Source of the DNA: an uncultured Methylobacillus sp.
GTDB lineage: Bacteria > Pseudomonadota > Gammaproteobacteria > Burkholderiales > Methylophilaceae
DNA: 42,273 nt
Reading direction: 5' to 3'
Assembly (NCBI GenBank): GCA_946478965.1
Contig: CAMLDQ010000009.1
Coordinates: 1 to 42,273, forward strand
A program made the position numbers and the translations under genes. A model generated the notes under the pieces. It made no database searches. It was not told the origin of the DNA and saw nothing but the letters and a program-made list of their open reading frames with translations. Shown here piece by piece: positions 8,665 to 17,240 of the stretch; position 1 is the stretch's first letter; every line of letters begins with the position of its first letter.

Positions 8665-9971
8665 TGCTCAATATTCCTATTCATCGCGTTCAAATATGCA
8701 GCGACAACATATTCTGGAGTATACGGAGACAGCCAGGCAGCAAGTGCATCGCGCTCCATTGTCGACGGCACCTCTTTAATAAATTTGACAAAATTGTCTA
8801 CTGTAGCCTCGTCAGGGAGCGGCATGCTGCTGATCAAATTGAAGGCACATGGATAAGCGGAAAAAAACCCCACGGAGCTATCATTCTTGCTCTTTGCAAG
8901 ATTTATTACAGGTTTGCCTGTCGCAGCATATTCGACAACCTTGCTAGGCAACTGGTAAGTCGTCTCGTTGCCAATATTTACTAGAAAATTTGCTTCGTTC
9001 AAAGCCTGAGCGGCAATTTCTCGAGGAACCACGCCATGGAAGAAAACACGGCTGCCGAGCAAGGGTTCGTACGCGGCAATGATGTCCAAGCAGGAACTTA
9101 CATCGCCATAACAATGAAGTTGAGTTTCTGGGCTCAACCCGGCTTCCAGGGCGCGTTTGAATAATTCGAGCAGGAAACCCGGCTCACGGATGTTCCGGTA
9201 CATTGTGCCGATATATACCAGCCTGCCGGGTATCATCGGTTTGGGATCATTCTGTGGCAGCGACAGCAAGGGAGGGATGACTTGAAGCTTCGGCGTCGAC
9301 TCGGGAAAGACCTCAGCATATCGCTGCTGTGTCTGTGGATTAGTGACCGAGATCACATTCACCTGCTTAAACACCCTCCTCTCATACCAGCGGTTCAAGC
9401 CGGCATACAGAGCGGTATTGTTTGGCGGTGCCCCCTCGAGAAAGCTGAATGGATCGCCAAGATCAAGCATCCATACTGCATCTGGGGCACGTTTACGCAC
9501 GCTATGCCCCACGGCAACGGCAGTAAACGTAGGAGACACGCTGATGATGACGTCATATTGCTTCCGTGCCATGAGCGCGAGAATCATCCGACGGGCGGGA
9601 AAGAACCACAAACAGGAAGGGTCAGGCCAGTATAGGTTGAGCCATAGCCAGTTGGCACCTTTCAATATGGCGTGCTTTGCTTTCGCCGGTAGCGACGATG
9701 ACTCCCGCCTCGCCACTTTACCTGCCTGCTCGCGTGTTAGCCGCCGCCTGCCGCGAATTCGCTCCAGAAACTTCCAGCCAGCACGGTGAATGGATAAATT
9801 GCCGACGCTTTCGGTATCAGGAGATCCGGGGATCCAGGACGTAACAACATCCACGAAATGTCCAGCCGCCGCGAACTTCTCACTCAAGTGCGTCCAGCGG
9901 AAGGAGCGGGGATTGTTCAACGGCCGGTATGAAAAGCTGATTACCAGAATTTTTATTTGTTGCTTATTCAT
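8661..9971 (-). CDS. family 4-like glycosyltransferase
   Basis: A 436-residue GT-B fold protein. The N-terminal domain starts with KILVISFSYRPLNNPRSFRW, the pattern of GT4 enzymes related to WbuB/PimA. The central LDLGDPFSF and VISVTNPQTQQRYAE segments mark the domain border. The C-terminal donor-binding part contains GRLVYIGTMYRNIREPG and VVEYAATGKPVINL, with the Glu of the E-x7-E region. It starts with ATG at 9971, overlapping the heparinase-like stop by 4 bases (ATGA), and its own stop overlaps the wecB start. It is probably a peripheral inner-membrane transferase; donor unknown. Confidence 0.85.
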   Translation of the reverse strand: MNKQQIKILVISFSYRPLNNPRSFRWTHLSEKFAAAGHFVDVVTSWIPGSPDTESVGNLSIHRAGWKFLERIRGRRRLTREQAGKVARRESSSLPAKAKHAILKGANWLWLNLYWPDPSCLWFFPARRMILALMARKQYDVIISVSPTFTAVAVGHSVRKRAPDAVWMLDLGDPFSFLEGAPPNNTALYAGLNRWYERRVFKQVNVISVTNPQTQQRYAEVFPESTPKLQVIPPLLSLPQNDPKPMIPGRLVYIGTMYRNIREPGFLLELFKRALEAGLSPETQLHCYGDVSSCLDIIAAYEPLLGSRVFFHGVVPREIAAQALNEANFLVNIGNETTYQLPSKVVEYAATGKPVINLAKSKNDSSVGFFSAYPCAFNLISSMPLPDEATVDNFVKFIKEVPSTMERDALAAWLSPYTPEYVVAAYLNAMNRNIEQ

Positions 9972-12019
9972 TTGCGTGGCCGCCCGTATTTGCGCGCAAC
10001 CGGCACCGGCGAAAGCCAGGTGCCTTCAGCGGTCAACGCAAGTTCGGCGAGTTCCTCTCCGTTGGAATAATCTTCTATCAACAATGCAGTGGAATCGCGT
10101 CGAATCACGCGACTCACCGCATAGCCGTAGCCGATATGACGCCCGATGAAACCGTGCTCGCCAAAATACAGGCATGTGCCTTCGCCGTCATTGGGCAATA
10201 GAAATGGGCCGACATCAAGACTGGCCGGTTCACCTTGGGCAGGCCGCGGCGCGAAATGCGCCTGAACTGATCGATAGGCATTGCGCAAGGCCGGGTCCGA
10301 ATGGTAGACCGCCGTGCCCGGGTCCTCAATCAGCACGCGGTCGCCACGGCAGAAGGTCAATGAAAGCTGATCGTTGTGCGCATGGCCACCGCTGCCGTCC
10401 TGGCCGTTGCTACCGCAGCGTATCGTTAACTGCCAGCTTCGCCCTTGGAAAACATACAGTCCGAAGGCTGGATAAGCATGGGCGGTCGGCGCAAGGTCAT
10501 CCTCCAACGATAATACGTAACGGCGCGCAGGATGGCGCGACTCGGTGCGGATTTGGTCGACAAGATGTGCCCAGTCTGCCGATTCATTTATTGTGAGTGA
10601 GGCCGGGATCGCCGTTAATCGATGCCCTGCGGCAAGCGACTGCAGTATCCACGCCTCTGCGGTCGCGGCTGTGGCTTTCTTCTGCAAAGCCGCGCATGCC
10701 TGGATTAGCGATGCTTGGTTGTCCAGGGCTTCATCCCAATAAATTTCGCCCGGCCATGTGGTGGCCTCGAGATGTGGATAGTGTGCCAGAGCCGTGTTGC
10801 GCGAAATGGCATCGAAAGCGCCGGAAAGCTTCATGAAACGACCGCTATCCACATCGCCGATTGCCGGCACGCTGCCGTCGGGTCGCGTCAGGACATCAAC
10901 GAAACGGCCGATACATGCGAGCCGTGTTTGTACAGCAGCTTCCAAAGCGGCAGTACCCTCTTCACCTAAAATCAGGGCCGCAGACCACAAGGCGATCTCG
11001 CCAGACAGGCGGTGGTAGCCGGTCGAGGCCTCGAAATTGCTGCCGTCGGAGTGAAACTGGTGCTCGATCTCCGCCTCCATCTGCGGATGTGCAAACGCCC
11101 ACCAAGCCGAAGCGTCTCCCCACCGTCCGAGATAGGCTGCGGCGTAGAGCAGGCCGGCGAGATTAGCCAGGTAATGGTTCCCGCGCGCGTCGGGTCGCTG
11201 CTCGAGATGTCCGCGCACATGGCGGCCATGAGCGATGGTCGTCTGTGCGAGTATCGTCTCGAATTCGGCATCGAAAGATGCGCCGGCAGCGCGAAACAAA
11301 TCCCAGGCAACCAGAATATTGGCGATGCGAATGGCAACCTCCATCGATCCCATCCAGTTCACGCCATGGCGCGGCGGGTTGGTTGCGGTGAAGTCCAGCA
11401 CGACATTACGAAATTCGCGGCGATACCGCTCAGCCGGGGCAAAGCCGGGCAGCCCTTCAGCTGCACACCGGTAGGCCAAGGCCAGCAAGGGCAAGTGCTG
11501 GAGCCTTGCCAATTCCCAAGGCTGTTTGATGTCTGCGCCATGCTCGGGGTAGATGCATAGTTCTGATGAAAGGCGGCGGCTATCCCAGCGATAGGCAGCC
11601 CGATGATCGCTGTGCCAATCGATCGGGCTGTAGCCCTCGGCGTCGATCAGCCGCCAGATTCGCTGCGCTTCGGTGAGATTCAGGGGGGGAACGATATTCT
11701 GCAACCAAACCCCTTCGGGGTCGGCAGACAAATCACGATAGACCAACTGTCGCCATCCCAGGCCCAGCCAATCGAAACGATGTTCCAGGAAAAGTGCGCA
11801 CACGGGCGCCAGCCATGGCGACTCCGTGACTATATCCATAGCTATGGGTGCTTGATGCAGCCGAGCCCGCAAACAGGGCGCTGTTTGAGTGAAATACGTC
11901 GGAGCGCGACGATCTCGCCATGCTTCTGAACGTTGATGCCAGATCTTACGGGCGCGATCCAGCAGCAACGGTATCCACAAGGGGGGCGGATGCCGCAACA
12001 GGCGCACCAATGCTGACAT
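9968..12019 (-). CDS. heparinase II/III-family protein
   Basis: A 683-residue protein of the heparinase II/III and alginate-lyase-like superfamily. The N-terminal two thirds read as an alpha-barrel (helical, Trp-rich; NHYLANLAGLLYAAAYLG segment), and the C-terminal beta-sandwich carries the signature GGHAHNDQLSLTF, with the His and Asn-Asp of the family. Such proteins cleave or bind uronate-containing glycans, which would fit the UDP-hexuronate genes further upstream in the operon. I see no Sec signal peptide: the N-terminus is arginine-rich with only a short hydrophobic patch. The ATG at 12019 overlaps the stop of the upstream methyltransferase (TGATG), so the longer open frame to 12304 is discarded. 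Activity is not proven. Confidence 0.85.
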   Translation of the reverse strand: MSALVRLLRHPPPLWIPLLLDRARKIWHQRSEAWRDRRAPTYFTQTAPCLRARLHQAPIAMDIVTESPWLAPVCALFLEHRFDWLGLGWRQLVYRDLSADPEGVWLQNIVPPLNLTEAQRIWRLIDAEGYSPIDWHSDHRAAYRWDSRRLSSELCIYPEHGADIKQPWELARLQHLPLLALAYRCAAEGLPGFAPAERYRREFRNVVLDFTATNPPRHGVNWMGSMEVAIRIANILVAWDLFRAAGASFDAEFETILAQTTIAHGRHVRGHLEQRPDARGNHYLANLAGLLYAAAYLGRWGDASAWWAFAHPQMEAEIEHQFHSDGSNFEASTGYHRLSGEIALWSAALILGEEGTAALEAAVQTRLACIGRFVDVLTRPDGSVPAIGDVDSGRFMKLSGAFDAISRNTALAHYPHLEATTWPGEIYWDEALDNQASLIQACAALQKKATAATAEAWILQSLAAGHRLTAIPASLTINESADWAHLVDQIRTESRHPARRYVLSLEDDLAPTAHAYPAFGLYVFQGRSWQLTIRCGSNGQDGSGGHAHNDQLSLTFCRGDRVLIEDPGTAVYHSDPALRNAYRSVQAHFAPRPAQGEPASLDVGPFLLPNDGEGTCLYFGEHGFIGRHIGYGYAVSRVIRRDSTALLIEDYSNGEELAELALTAEGTWLSPVPVARKYGRPRK

Positions 12020-12855
12020 CAACCAGCCCTCGCCGCGGCTGCCTTGTTCCAGCGACGGCGCAATCTGGCCCAAGGCCCGGGTGCGTATTCGTCCCCCGGC
12101 TCGCTTTTGGACGCCGCACTCAATAGGAACATCCAGTCGCTGACCCATGCGCGTGGCAAACGATCTGCGATACGCGCGTTCCAGTCCGCAAGGTGCAGGC
12201 GCATGACAAGAATGTCGAGACCGAAGCCGCAGAGGAAAGTACGATTTTGCGTCGCCTCCGGGCGCAAACCTGCGACGCGGACGACGCGTCCGATTTCGCG
12301 CCAATTGAAGAAGTTGATGTGTGGACTGTTGGCTAGGCTCATGGGGGGGGCGTCGGCATGGCCGATCAGGGGCTGGTGGCCGAGTAGCATGCGCTTGAGC
12401 GCGCGCAGGGGTTCGAACAGCCGCACTTTTTCAAGCAGCCATTGCGAGAAGGATGCCATCTCAAAGGGACCATAGCCATTAGGAATGGTAAGAAGCACTT
12501 GGCCGCGCGCGCTCAGCTGGCTTCTTGCAAAGCGCAGAAAGTCCACTGGTGCATCGACATGTTCAAGCACCTCGGAGGCGATCACAAAATCGAAGCCGGC
12601 CTCGGACGATGGCAATTCGGTGATGAACGCCAGATTGTCCGCAGCGTAATGTTCGTTGCCGTAGGCGATGCTGGCTTCGTCGGAGTCGATGCCGATGAAA
12701 CGGATGTCTGGGAAATTTTGCGCCAATGGATGAAGCAGGAAAGCCCCTGTGCCGCAACCGATCTCAAGTACAGCGGCTGGACGCAGACGTTCGATGGCCG
12801 CAATCGCGAATGTTAGGCGCTTGCGATTGCCATAGGCATCCTCCTTATCGAGCAA
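12019..12855 (-). CDS. class I SAM-dependent methyltransferase
   Basis: A 278-residue Rossmann-fold methyltransferase. Motif I reads VLEIGCGTGAFL (about residues 30-41), motif II contains FIGIDSDEASI, and a FVIASEVLEHV segment corresponds to motif IV of the Methyltransf_11/23 type. The C-terminal third is basic and may bind the substrate. It overlaps the previous methyltransferase gene by 11 bases and the next gene through TGATG, so translation is probably coupled. In this setting it may methylate a sugar or a glycan end. The acceptor is unknown. Confidence 0.87.
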   Translation of the reverse strand: MLDKEDAYGNRKRLTFAIAAIERLRPAAVLEIGCGTGAFLLHPLAQNFPDIRFIGIDSDEASIAYGNEHYAADNLAFITELPSSEAGFDFVIASEVLEHVDAPVDFLRFARSQLSARGQVLLTIPNGYGPFEMASFSQWLLEKVRLFEPLRALKRMLLGHQPLIGHADAPPMSLANSPHINFFNWREIGRVVRVAGLRPEATQNRTFLCGFGLDILVMRLHLADWNARIADRLPRAWVSDWMFLLSAASKSEPGDEYAPGPWARLRRRWNKAAAARAG

Positions 12856-13582
12856 GTACTCCCTCCTTTACACCCGAGACGATCATCAGCGGATTCTCGC
12901 ATTGGGCTGGCACGCTGGCTCGGAGTCCGGCGCGCAAGTAGGCCGCGGTCCATTCCTCAGGGTTCCAGCGCGTGATTGACATGTTCAGGTAATCGTAGCG
13001 ACGGCGTATGGGTAGGAAGCGCGGCGACAGTGCAAGCAGTATACGGCGCAAGGGGTGTTGGGCCGCATTCAGCCAGCGCCGCTCTTCCTGGCGTACGGCA
13101 TGGCGTTCGTCGGGAACCGAACACAGCAACACGCCACCCGGCGCCAGAATGCGCTGGAACTCGCGCAGCAGATGCTCGGGATCGGGTACATATTCAAGTA
13201 CGCTGGAGGCGATCACGGCTTCATGCGAGGCGTCATCGAAAGGCAACTGCGGCTGTCGTGGGTCAATCGCTACCCAGCGGATGGCATCCCCGTGCTCGCG
13301 CCGGGCAATCGCCAGCATCTGCGGGGAGATGTCGCAGCCGGTCACCCTGAAACCGCGTTGCGCATAAGCTGAGGACAATGCGCCGCTGCCGCAGCCGTAG
13401 TCGAGCAGATGGCCTGTGCTAACCCCATTGGCGGCCAATGCTTGAGCAAAGCGCTCGATACGCGTCAGCATCGCGCCTTGCGGAGCATAGTTCTTTTGCC
13501 AGATAGGCGCCAAGTCGTCGAAATAAGTCGCGACCGCGCCCGAAAATTCCGCGTCGCGCGGTGAAGTATCCTGTTTGCTCAT
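12845..13582 (-). CDS. class I SAM-dependent methyltransferase
   Basis: A 245-residue methyltransferase with motif I LLDYGCGSGALSSAYA, followed by VTGCDISPQMLAIARRE, and AVIASSVLEYVPDPEHLLREF as motif IV and post-motif helix; this is the UbiE/Methyltransf_11 pattern. The start is placed at the ATG at 13582 (MSKQDTSP), which makes a 4-base ATGA overlap with the upstream oxidoreductase. The longer frame to 13690 reads through that gene's C-terminus and lacks similarity. It is in tandem with a second methyltransferase of only distant similarity, so the pair looks like two different steps rather than a recent duplication. Confidence 0.87.
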   Translation of the reverse strand: MSKQDTSPRDAEFSGAVATYFDDLAPIWQKNYAPQGAMLTRIERFAQALAANGVSTGHLLDYGCGSGALSSAYAQRGFRVTGCDISPQMLAIARREHGDAIRWVAIDPRQPQLPFDDASHEAVIASSVLEYVPDPEHLLREFQRILAPGGVLLCSVPDERHAVRQEERRWLNAAQHPLRRILLALSPRFLPIRRRYDYLNMSITRWNPEEWTAAYLRAGLRASVPAQCENPLMIVSGVKEGVLAR

Positions 13583-15714
13583 GCGGACAATTGGGTTTGA
13601 ACCGACAGCGCGATACGCGAGGCGGCAAGTTGCTCTTCCAGTGAAGCAGGCCAGGCGCCATTTTTCACGCCAGTGCAGAAGGCCCGCCATTGCGCCTGCA
13701 GGCCCTTGTCAGCGCAGGCTGTCCTGTGTAATGGCTTGCTGTCGCCGGCGCGATACAGTTCGACATAATCATCGAGCAGATATACCTGGCCGTCGCAGAA
13801 AATTTCCATGTGCTCCTTGGCGTAGCCCGAATGGCCGGCTGCCGTATAGGCCAGGCTGGCAACCGAGCCGTCTTTGAAGCGCACCGTGGCGATGAAGTTA
13901 TCGTCCGGCCGCAGGAAGGCGTTGCGAGACCCGACAGACAAAGCTTCGACGCGTTCGACCTCAGCATCCGTCAGCACCGCCATCAAGTTGTAGATATGGC
14001 AGGCTTCGCCGATATTGCGTCCGCCGCCCTCGACGCCGTGTACCCAATGGTCGGCGGGAATATGGCCGGCATTCATGCGATAGGTCAGCATCAGTGGGCC
14101 ACTGCGGTGAGCGAGCACTTGCTGGAGCTTATCGGCATAGGGCGAGAAGCGGCGATTGAATCCGGTCAGCAGGAGCGGCTTGCCGTCCATGCCGTCAGCG
14201 TAGAAAGCCTCGATTGCGTCGAGCTCGGTCGCAGTCATGGCCAAGGGCTTTTCCACCAGCACATGCTTGCCGGCCTGTAAGGCGCGCAAGGCCAGATCGC
14301 CGTGCAAATGGTGGCGCGTAGCAATCAGTACGGCGTCGATATCGGGATACTGAAGTACGCTGTCCACATCCGTGGAGGCGTATTCTGCGGCGACCTGGGT
14401 TGCGATGGCCTTGGCATTGTGCCCGGTGCGGCTGACCACCGCGCGGATGGCAATCTCCGACTCCAGCGCGCGCAAGGCCGGCAAGTGTGCATTCTTGAAG
14501 AAGCTGCCGGCGCCGATGACGGCCAAGCGGATCTTCCCGGTGTGATCGATACGTTTGGCATTGTTGTTCAGCGTCAGCGAATGTACCGGCGCGGCATCAC
14601 TGGCGGGATATTCGAACAGGCTCACGGCCACGCCGGCAGTACCGTGTGCCAGTTCGGCATACGCTCTCGCCGCTTCTGCGACGCTATAGCGCTCGCTCAT
14701 GAGGGGATCAAGGCGGATTGCACCCAGCCCGGCCAAGCGCAGGTATTCGGCCATATTGCGCGTTTCGGTCCAGCGGACATGGGCGAAGGGATAGTCGTGG
14801 CCGTCTTCCTCGAAGTTGCTGTCGTAACGGCCCGGGCCATAGGAGCAGGAGAGGCGGAAGTCCAGCTCCTTAACGTACATGTCGTTCCGATCGATATTTA
14901 GGCCGACATCGCCCACGAGGACCACGCGCCCCTTCTTGCGGCACATCTTAAAAGCTTGCGAAATGACGATATTGGAGTCTGTCGCTGCGGTAACGATCAC
15001 AGCATCGGCACCCATGCCGCCGGTACGACGCAATACTGCGGCCGGGGCGTCAGCGTCGCTGGGCACGCCGTCATCGGCGCCCAGCACTTGAGCCAGGGCC
15101 ACCCGATCCGCTTCGATATCACAGGCGATGACATGGCAGCCATTGGCCTTCAGCAGCTGGCATGTCATTTGTCCCAGAACGCCAAGGCCGACAACAACAA
15201 CCGTTTCTCCTAACGTCGGTTCGGTACGGCGTACGCCTTGCAAAGCGATGGCACCCAAGGCGACGGTGCTGGCGGTATCGAGGCTGACATTATCCGGCAC
15301 GCGTACCGCGAGGTTGCGCGGCACGTTCAGGATTTCAGCGTGATAGGCGCATTGCGAGCCGGCGACTGCGACGCGGTCGCCGACATGGAATTCCGTCACA
15401 TCCGCGCCGACTGCGATGACGATGCCGGCGGCGGAATAGCCGACCGGGAAAGGCGTGCTCAGTTTGTCCTGGACGCTACGCATGGTGGCGGAGAGGCCTT
15501 CACGCGTCACTCGCCCCAGCACTTGGCGTACCCGGTCGGGTTGGCGCAACGCGCGCCGCCACAAAGGCTCGGACACGGTGCGCAGGGTCGCGAGCTCGGT
15601 CCCGCTGGAAATGCAGGAAAAGGCCGTTCGAACCAAGATGGAGCCTGCGTCCACGACGGGGTCGGGAACGTCGTGGACGACGGGGCGTCCACTGGCTAAA
15701 AGTATCTGTTTCAC
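13579..15714 (-). CDS. two-domain oxidoreductase: alcohol-dehydrogenase-like plus Gfo/Idh/MocA
   Basis: A 711-residue natural fusion. Residues about 1-370 are a medium-chain alcohol-dehydrogenase-like domain, with a GYSAAGIVIAVG segment and the NAD(P)-binding VVVVGLGVLGQMTCQLL near residue 172. Residues about 395-711 are a Gfo/Idh/MocA domain, with a second dinucleotide site IRLAVIGAGSFFKNAHLPAL and the family motif VLVEKPLAMT. It starts with GTG at 15714 and ends in an ATGA overlap with the methyltransferase gene. Fusions of this kind occur in polysaccharide gene clusters next to heparinase-like genes, as here. The substrate is not established; oxidation or epimerisation of a nucleotide sugar or a glycan-bound sugar is plausible. 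Confidence 0.9.
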   Translation of the reverse strand: MKQILLASGRPVVHDVPDPVVDAGSILVRTAFSCISSGTELATLRTVSEPLWRRALRQPDRVRQVLGRVTREGLSATMRSVQDKLSTPFPVGYSAAGIVIAVGADVTEFHVGDRVAVAGSQCAYHAEILNVPRNLAVRVPDNVSLDTASTVALGAIALQGVRRTEPTLGETVVVVGLGVLGQMTCQLLKANGCHVIACDIEADRVALAQVLGADDGVPSDADAPAAVLRRTGGMGADAVIVTAATDSNIVISQAFKMCRKKGRVVLVGDVGLNIDRNDMYVKELDFRLSCSYGPGRYDSNFEEDGHDYPFAHVRWTETRNMAEYLRLAGLGAIRLDPLMSERYSVAEAARAYAELAHGTAGVAVSLFEYPASDAAPVHSLTLNNNAKRIDHTGKIRLAVIGAGSFFKNAHLPALRALESEIAIRAVVSRTGHNAKAIATQVAAEYASTDVDSVLQYPDIDAVLIATRHHLHGDLALRALQAGKHVLVEKPLAMTATELDAIEAFYADGMDGKPLLLTGFNRRFSPYADKLQQVLAHRSGPLMLTYRMNAGHIPADHWVHGVEGGGRNIGEACHIYNLMAVLTDAEVERVEALSVGSRNAFLRPDDNFIATVRFKDGSVASLAYTAAGHSGYAKEHMEIFCDGQVYLLDDYVELYRAGDSKPLHRTACADKGLQAQWRAFCTGVKNGAWPASLEEQLAASRIALSVQTQLSA

Positions 15715-15783
15715 GCTGGGAAAGACGCCCTTCTATATGCTGAATGAAAATAAATTATTGTATCCGCAAATCTGTCTCCACGC

Positions 15784-17097
15784 CTAGGTCGGACGTGACT
15801 TGGCGGCCTTTATCAGCGAGGCTTGAAAGGCAGTCCGAACGGCATCTGCATCATGTCTGGCATGAGCAGTTTCGCGGGCGCGGGCATTTAGTTCTCGGCG
15901 TAGGTCTTCATCCGTCGCAAGTCGATGCAGGGCCTGTTTAAGCGCGGCGAGATCGCGTTCAGTAACTGTCAGCGCCCACCCGGCCTGCTTGGCATAAGCA
16001 ACCTGGGCTACCTCGGCAGGGCCATAGGCCAGAATCGGAGTACCCACGGCAAGATAGGCTGGCACTTTGGTAGGCATTGAATAACGAATGTAGGCTACGG
16101 TATAGCTATCGAAATTCACCGGTAGCAAGAGAATATCAACCTCTTGCAGGGTGCGGAAGAACACATCGTCGTCCTGCAAGGTGTCGTGTAGCGTAATGGC
16201 GGTTCCCTGAACCAGAAGCTCGCGATGCTGTTCAGCGAGATACCTTGGGCTATAGATCTCAAGCTGTATCGCCATGCCTCCATCGGCCAGGGTCTGTACG
16301 GCCCTGCAGCAGTCGGTCAAGCTTTCGAGCTGCGCAAAATTAAAGATGGAGCCTATATAAGCTGCGCGCACGGGCTTCCCCACTGCGGTGTCAGTCTTGA
16401 TGTAGCGGCTCCAGCGTTTCAGTTCGATCGCATTTTGAAAGGCCAGGAAGGGTTGGCCGTAACGCAGATGATAAGCCTCTGCCATGGCGTCTCCGATAGA
16501 CAGCCGCATTGATGCCACATTCATCAGATGCTGCATAAGCCTTTCCTTCTTTCTACGCTGCCAGCCGGACAGCAATCCGCCCTGGTAGAGGACGGAAACC
16601 CAATCGTCCATGATATGAACGACCAGAGGTAGCCCGAATCGAACACGAATGAGTGCTGCCAGTTCCATCATCGCGTTGGATCCGAGGATGGTATAGAGCA
16701 CGGTTGGTCGAAACTCCCTGATCCAAACTTCAAGCTCAGGGCTTAATTCCGCAGTTTCTGGAATCGCATCGCCAAAAATCCCTTTTTTTGCTATCTTCAG
16801 TACCCGGAAAAACAGGCCATGTCGTTTTCCTTCAGCCGCTGGTGCTACCGTCACATCGGTAGCTGGCTTGCCCAAGGGAATATATCGAAGATAGCCCCAG
16901 CGACGAATTTCCTTTTCGGAGAGTCGGTAATAGTGCTCACAGGTTTCATAGGTAACCGGCACAGGGTCATTGTGAACTGTCGCTAAGGCGTCCTTGGGCC
17001 AGCCGGCAAAAAGATTGCTGAACGTAATACCTCCACCCGTGGTGCGATTGAAGGCTGCGGAAGTGAGGAAGAGGACGCGGGGCTGTGACTGAGGCAT
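15784..17097 (-). CDS. GT-B fold glycosyltransferase (family 4-like)
   Basis: A 437-residue protein that begins with PRVLFLTSAAFNRTTGGGITFSNLF, the glycine-rich loop typical of GT-B transferases. A VVHIMDDWVS segment and a NAIELKRW motif mark the middle of the fold, and YSMPTKVPAYLAVGTPILAYGP near the C-terminus corresponds to the nucleotide-sugar binding region of GT4. No membrane segment is seen. It is the first minus-strand gene after the two plus-strand genes and is separated from the next gene by 69 bases. It is divergent from the SDR gene at 17241, with 143 bases between the starts. Donor and acceptor unknown. Confidence 0.82.
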   Translation of the reverse strand: MPQSQPRVLFLTSAAFNRTTGGGITFSNLFAGWPKDALATVHNDPVPVTYETCEHYYRLSEKEIRRWGYLRYIPLGKPATDVTVAPAAEGKRHGLFFRVLKIAKKGIFGDAIPETAELSPELEVWIREFRPTVLYTILGSNAMMELAALIRVRFGLPLVVHIMDDWVSVLYQGGLLSGWQRRKKERLMQHLMNVASMRLSIGDAMAEAYHLRYGQPFLAFQNAIELKRWSRYIKTDTAVGKPVRAAYIGSIFNFAQLESLTDCCRAVQTLADGGMAIQLEIYSPRYLAEQHRELLVQGTAITLHDTLQDDDVFFRTLQEVDILLLPVNFDSYTVAYIRYSMPTKVPAYLAVGTPILAYGPAEVAQVAYAKQAGWALTVTERDLAALKQALHRLATDEDLRRELNARARETAHARHDADAVRTAFQASLIKAAKSRPT

Positions 17098-17197
17098 GGA
17101 TTCTTCTATTTCGGCTGCAAAATACTGCTGCCGTCTGATTGTTTGAATGTGCGGGACAACCCCGCTGAGTGCAGTAAACTAGGAGTCTAACAACATT

Positions 17198-17227
17198 AAT
17201 CGGGCGACAAAACCGCCGCGCCCGATT
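17198..17227 (+). promoter_or_regulatory. stem-loop in the 5' leader of the plus-strand pair
   Basis: Perfect 9-base inverted repeat, AATCGGGCG at 17198-17206 and CGCCCGATT at 17219-17227, with a 12-base loop. It ends 13 bases before the ATG at 17241 and directly before an AGGA ribosome-binding site at 17230-17233. In RNA it would form a GC-rich hairpin next to the ribosome site. It could control translation, act as a regulator site, or end transcription from an upstream promoter. No T-run follows, so a simple intrinsic terminator is unlikely. Confidence 0.45.
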
Positions 17228-17240
17228 CCAGGATTTACAT

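Noticed and set aside
14302..14901. Plus-strand open frame (199 codons) opposite the fused oxidoreductase
   Set aside because: Shadow frame of a well-supported gene, without ribosome site or domain.
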